Shown here in pieces: positions 53,401 through 59,400 of a stretch of 64,000 nt of DNA. The notes beneath the pieces were generated by a model. It was not told the DNA's origin, did not search any database, and was given only the letters and a program-made list of their open reading frames with translations. Location of the stretch: the NCBI RefSeq assembly GCF_033958435.1, contig NC_134137.1, positions 107,332,501 to 107,396,500 on the forward strand. The letters are read 5' to 3'. The stretch is from Carettochelys insculpta (Eukaryota; Chordata; Testudines; Carettochelyidae). Every line of letters starts with the position of its first letter. Positions within the stretch are counted from its first letter, which is position 1. Both the position numbers and the translations under genes were made by a program.

Positions 53401-56400
53401 GGTATGCATACAGGAATATTTATATATGCCAAAATAAGAGAAAAAGATTCCAATAGTGGATGGAAAGTGGATGGATAACTAAATGTGTTTGAATCCAAAC
53501 CTATAGGAGCAGAAAACAGTAAATTCCATGCAAGGCCCAAATACAATCTAATGCCTCCCACACAGAACACAAAGGCTACAGTGATGGGCACTTTCAAATT
53601 GCAGAAGTACTGTGCAGCCTGTCCTCTTGCCAATAGCGTGGGTCAAGGATAAAGCTGAACTGCGTCAGGTTTTTATTGCATGGGATACTTAACATGCAAT
53701 TTCTCTTAATCTATTCTGGAATTTTAAAGTAGATGCAGGTATGATGACAGTTTAACTGTGATAACCAGATACATGACTAATAGTCAGCTACTAACCAGTT
53801 TTAGCGCAGTTCCTTGGGTCTTAAAATGTGGACATAACTGCTATAAATCATTATTTATTTGAGCAGTACAGCTTCTGTTACTGAATGCTACATGACACCA
53901 GTGTTCCTTCTCCTTTTTTCCATTCATGGGTGGAATAAATTATGTGCACAAGGCATGTCTGGATGTGTACCACCAATAGAAACATGCTGCCCACTGTAGG
54001 TAGCTGTGGGTGCTCTGGTAATCGGCGGGGTGGCATTTGAATCTGTTCTAGGCAGCTGCCCAAGTGCTCAGCTTACAAGGAACACTGCTAGACACATTCA
54101 GTATCTTGAAAATAGAAAACCTAAAACAGTGTCACAAATTATATTTTAATATTTTGGTGGGGTGGGATTGGGGATAAACGAGAAAGGGAACAGTAGAATG
54201 CTCTGCCATTCATATTTATTATGTCATAACTATTCAGAAGCTTAGGTGCTTGATCCTGCAAGGTGCAGGGTGCTATTTGTTGTCCAGGTTGAAGAATCAA
54301 ATCTTAAGAAAATCATCATCCATGGAGCTTTGCCAATTTACAGCTACTGAGGATCTGGTCCTTAGACTTTAGTCAGTTCTTTGATTAATACTTTGCTTTT
54401 TAAAAAAAATACTCCCAAAGCTTTTGTGTACTATTAGAGATTACTTAAATTCCAAGAAGAATTTAACAAATTAGAACTAGTTTTTGATTTCAGACTTTTT
54501 AAACTGGGGTTTTGTGAGGCTAGCTAATGGAGGGGTCACATGAAATCTTGATACTAAGCCATATAACACTGGTGGCAAAAGATCAAATATAGAAGGATCT
54601 TTGAACACAGATTAAACTTAATTGTGTGTGTCAGCTACAGTTAGTTAAAGTGCAAGAGATTACCAAACAGTGACTTTACAAAGCAATCAATATTAATATG
54701 CAGGCTAAATCTCAGAGATAATTTACTTTGCGTTTTAAAATAATTAGGTGTTCCAAAGGTCAAGTTTTTTCTGGGATTGAAAAACAATTTGTTACATTTG
54801 ATCTTGTTCGATAGAATGCTATGAGTTCAGTAATTTTTATATTTAAAACAATTGTGATAATGTTAATAATTCAGATCCAATTCAATACAAAGAAAAACAG
54901 CCCAAGAGGTCCAACTGAAAGAAGCTGTACAATGGAAATCCCTCCCACTGTTAGTGAATTGAGAAGCTTTGGTCAATAGTGGATCCTTTAAGCATAGCTC
55001 AAATGAAATTCCCACCAATTTGCACAGCTATCAAGTAAGCTGGATATGGAAAGATTTATTGAGTCTACTACTTTGGAAGTATATGTCTTTTATCCAGGGC
55101 ACTCACAAAAAACACATAGTCATGGTGGTCAGCATCTTGCCAGATGTCATGAATTACATTTGCTGCAGTGATGGGTACGTTCTGAAACATTCTGTAACAC
55201 TGGTCTGGCGTTTAGAGTTGGGACACTTGTATGGTAATAAGATATTCTTCCAAGAGATGACATTGATGGAAGATACACTAATGGCAGCCCATCGACGCAG
55301 GGTGAGAAACCATGTGCTGCATGTGACTAAGTTTTACAACTGGGAGAGAATTAATAATAATAGTAAAAAATAAAACTAAAGAATGGAATTACCTAGATTA
55401 CATTCAAATGTATTCCACACTCAATTTGGTTTTTGTTTTACAGTTTCGTGACTCAAATGTTGGTGTATTACATTGAGTAAAATCTTCAACAAACAAGCAA
55501 AAGAATGGGTGCACTTATTACGTTTTTAGATGTCTACATACATACCAGAACAGTTAACTGAACAAAGGCCTTCCTAATATGTAGAGCTTTCAACCTGCTT
55601 GACTAGATCACATTTCCAGATCAGAAGAAGTGTGTCTGCCCCACAAAAGCGTACCACCTGATAACTTATTTTATTACTCTTTAAAGTGCTGCAGGACTGC
55701 TGTTTTGTTACATCACTTTACTATGTGAAAGAAGATATACGTTTGGTAGTTAATATTCACAATTACTTTACACGTTACAAGAACAGTTTCCACATCTTAG
55801 ATATTCATAGTGAACTCAGGCAACTCATTTAATAGACACCTGCATTAAGTAATTTTCTTCCCCCCTTCTCCCCATGCCGGTTTTTATTTAATCTTTTTCT
55901 TTCTTTATGTTAAATTCTCACTGTGCCAGTTTACTTCTAACAGAATTCCTAAGTCTGAAGAAGTGGGTCTGTCCCACAAAAGCTCATAATCTAATAAATA
56001 ATTTTCTTAGTCTTTAAAGTGCTACAGGACTGCTTTTTCATTTTTTGTAGTTAAGGTATTTACTGCGTGTTTACATTCAGCTTCATTTTTATTTCAGGAT
56101 TTTCTCTTGGTTTTTTATCCTAGGACAAATAAACTTTACTTTTTTGATAACTGGAGTAGATATTGAGCTGTAAAATAAATTGAAATTAGATTCTGTTGGG
56201 AGCTTCAGAAAGAAAGAAACTGAGTTCTGATCTCAGCACAACAAAATCAGGAGCAGGGCTAATGGTCTGCACATGCTGTCTGAGCAGGGAAGGTTGGGAT
56301 ACTCTTTTCAAGCAATGCTTCAGATCAGTTGGAAAATGAGAAAAGCCAAATCCCTAAGCTGGGGTGTTAGATTTGCTTACAACCCTCATGAAGTATATAA

Positions 56401-59400
56401 ATACAAATGTCTTTTTCATACACTAATGAACAAATCTTTGTTTCACTGAAACATTCTTACTTTAACTGAAAAAAAATGTGACAGTATCAGGTACTACATC
56501 TCTTCACCAGATGACCTGCTCTTATAAGCTCACATTTAGGAGCATGAAAAGGCTGGGAGTCTTCTAAGGGTCAGATCTAATGCTAACTAAAGTAAGTCAA
56601 AAGACTCCCATTAACCTCAATTGACTCTGGATCAGTCCAGAAGGCGGTGAGCCAAATTCTCTGCTGATGTAAGTGTAATTCAGTTGATTTAATTTGATAC
56701 ATTAACACCTGGTATGAACAGAGACAACAATTACCACATGCATTACAAGGACTGCTTCCCTTCCTTTGATGCGTGTAATTATCTCAAGGAAGACACTTAA
56801 CATCCCCCACCCCTCATCCCCCTCTTTCAGTTCTATCTACTTGATTTGTCGGTTTTTATTGTAATTTTTTCTAGATCTCTGTACTTGTAGATTCCAGTCT
56901 GTATTGGAAATGCGATTGACTTGATGAAGTGGGCCTCTCCCACGAAAGCTCATCACCGAGTAAATCATTTTGTCAGTCTCTAAAGTACCACATTTCTGCT
57001 GTTTTGTTTTGCTGATTTCAGTTGGAGTTACATCCATTTGTACCAGCAGAGATTTTGGCTCAAGATGTCTACGTATTATGTTAGGAACAACAGGAACATT
57101 ATATGAGTATAAAATTATGAGTTAAAAATAAATACTAACCCCATATTTTCTTTTCTTCTGATTGTCCTCTATTAGGAAAAAATAGAAAAAAAATTAGTTA
57201 ACTGGTAAATAACATTGGAAAATGGAAAACACGATAATCTTATCTTAATAAGAAATGTAATACTCTTAATAAGAAAAATAATCTTAACTAATTTAAACTG
57301 TAAATAGTTCAGTAGGAACTTTGTAGTGTTCATTAGACATAAGCATTTTTATAGATACAATGTATACATAGAGTAAGTACATTTTCAGACCTCTATGTAT
57401 GGCTTTTTATAATCAGAAACAGTTGTTTCAAATGAAATAATTTTTTAAAATATTTTGTATCTTTCGCAGAGGAATTGCATCTTGGATGTTATAGTTATTT
57501 TCAGTCTCATACATTAATTAGTAACCTCTAAGATACTTAAGTTCTGTGTCACTTAAGAGACATTAACGATACACAAAACTTGAACAGGAAAGGGTTTTGG
57601 AAGTATACTTAAAAGCAGTAAACTGGATTAGCAATTTTTAAAAAATAGACAACAAAAAGAAAGCAAAGTATGAGTACATACTAAAGCTGTCTCTCTATTA
57701 AATAAAAAATAGAGAGACACAAATTTATTGTTTCATAGAGAGAAGTGAAAGATGCATGTAATTTGCACAGATTCACATTTGTACACACTGAAAATATATT
57801 TCAACCAGTGCAGGGAACAATTACTAATATTTCATTTTACTAGAAAGATGAAGGGAGCTAAGAAACAGAACAAAAATGTAGGAGTCCCAAGACTCAAAAG
57901 GAAAACAATAATGCATATAATGCAAGGTAGCATCATACATACTATAAAGCTTGCTCAGACTGTGAAACCAGAAGCAAATCTATCACTAATTCAGGAGACA
58001 CCAATCAAACAGCCCCAAAGTTGTGCCCTGCTTCACATGAAGTCTTTACAGCTTGCTGTACAGACAGGGCAAAAGTAAAATGTTGAGACAAGTTAAAGGC
58101 AATTGCGATCCTCTCATTCGCAGTGTTTGATCCTGCAAGATATTGAGCACTATAGACTGGTTCAACAAAGCACTTATGCAACGTTACTGACTTTAAACAT
58201 GTGAGTATTCTCACTGAAATCACCAGGCCCTGTTTAAATTCTTTTCTGGACTAAAGTGGTGTCACTACCTCTACAGGGCTCTAAAGCATGGTTTTCCAAA
58301 GTGATTTTTGCTGACGGATGTGGAGATCTTGCCATCTCTGATAAAGAGATGTCTGTGTGAAAATGTCATGGACATCAGCATTTCTTATGTTAAAGTTCAA
58401 TACCTTGAAGATAAAGCTGAAGTATAGAAGGGATATTGTACTTTGAAATCCTAATTTGCAAACTAAACAAAACCTGTAACAGACTGTCATTATGAAAGGA
58501 AATGCTTTTTTCTGTTTACTTGAGTTGCATGTGGTCCATAGTTCACCATGTACACATTCACATATGCACAGTGTACTGCTGTCAACAATGCTGGATACTT
58601 GAAGCCCTTTATTTTCAGTTTAAACTAATTTTTACTGAAAAATTACAAGGTTTTAGAAAAAAACATTACTTTTTCCTGATGTTCAATCTACTTTTCTATC
58701 ATTTGAATATATAACACATAACTTCCATCTGAAGAAGTGGGTTTTGTCCCTAAAAGTTTGTGACTTAATAAATTTGTTAATTTCTAAGGTGCCACAGGAC
58801 TACTTACTATTTATGAAGCTACAGACTAACATGGCCACCCCTCTAAACATAAATTGTTTTCTTAGGCAAATACAAGGTACACTTTAATCTCTTTCATCTG
58901 ATTTTTCTTCACGTGAGGGACCTCTGCTTCAGCAGTTGTGTATCTTATAAACACCTTTCAATAGGTGTTTCATAGTTAACAAAAACATAAATATAAGGTG
59001 AGTAAGCAATGCTTTGTGAACCTTTTTGAAATTTTAACAAAGAAACCCTAATGTAATCTTTTGTAAATGGTTTCTCTTTGGCTCACTTGCAGCTAAATTG
59101 TGTCACTGATTCAGCAACACCAGTGCCAGGTATGGGTAATTTTAATATTTTAATTTTAATAAAGGTGTACATGTGTAACTGCTCCAATAATACATGTGCA
59201 AATAGTCAATGGCAAGGCAGATTTGCTGTCTGCACTCAGTAAGACTGGGGTCCAAAAAGTATAATGAGCACTTCTTTCTCAACTTGGATCAGAAAGCTGA
59301 GGGTACCAGATTAATGATGCTTCCTGGGAACCGCTCCCAAGTTCTTTACTTAAATTTCCTAGAGTCTCAAGACCCAGAAGCACTTTGAGTTGCAAAGCCT

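Larger units (their letters stand above)
52641..57139. other. Intron 2 remainder
   Basis: Apart from the hAT at 53.9 kb and three Penelope-type tails, the sequence is AT-rich with no recognisable exon or repeat. Chance open frames at 53.2-53.6 kb and 54.97-55.37 kb show no family resemblance. Confidence 0.4.

Noticed and set aside
54969..55373. 134-codon plus-strand frame in intron 2
   Set aside because: Moderately long for AT-rich DNA, but it has no recognisable domain, promoter or splice context; probably chance or an old unidentified repeat.
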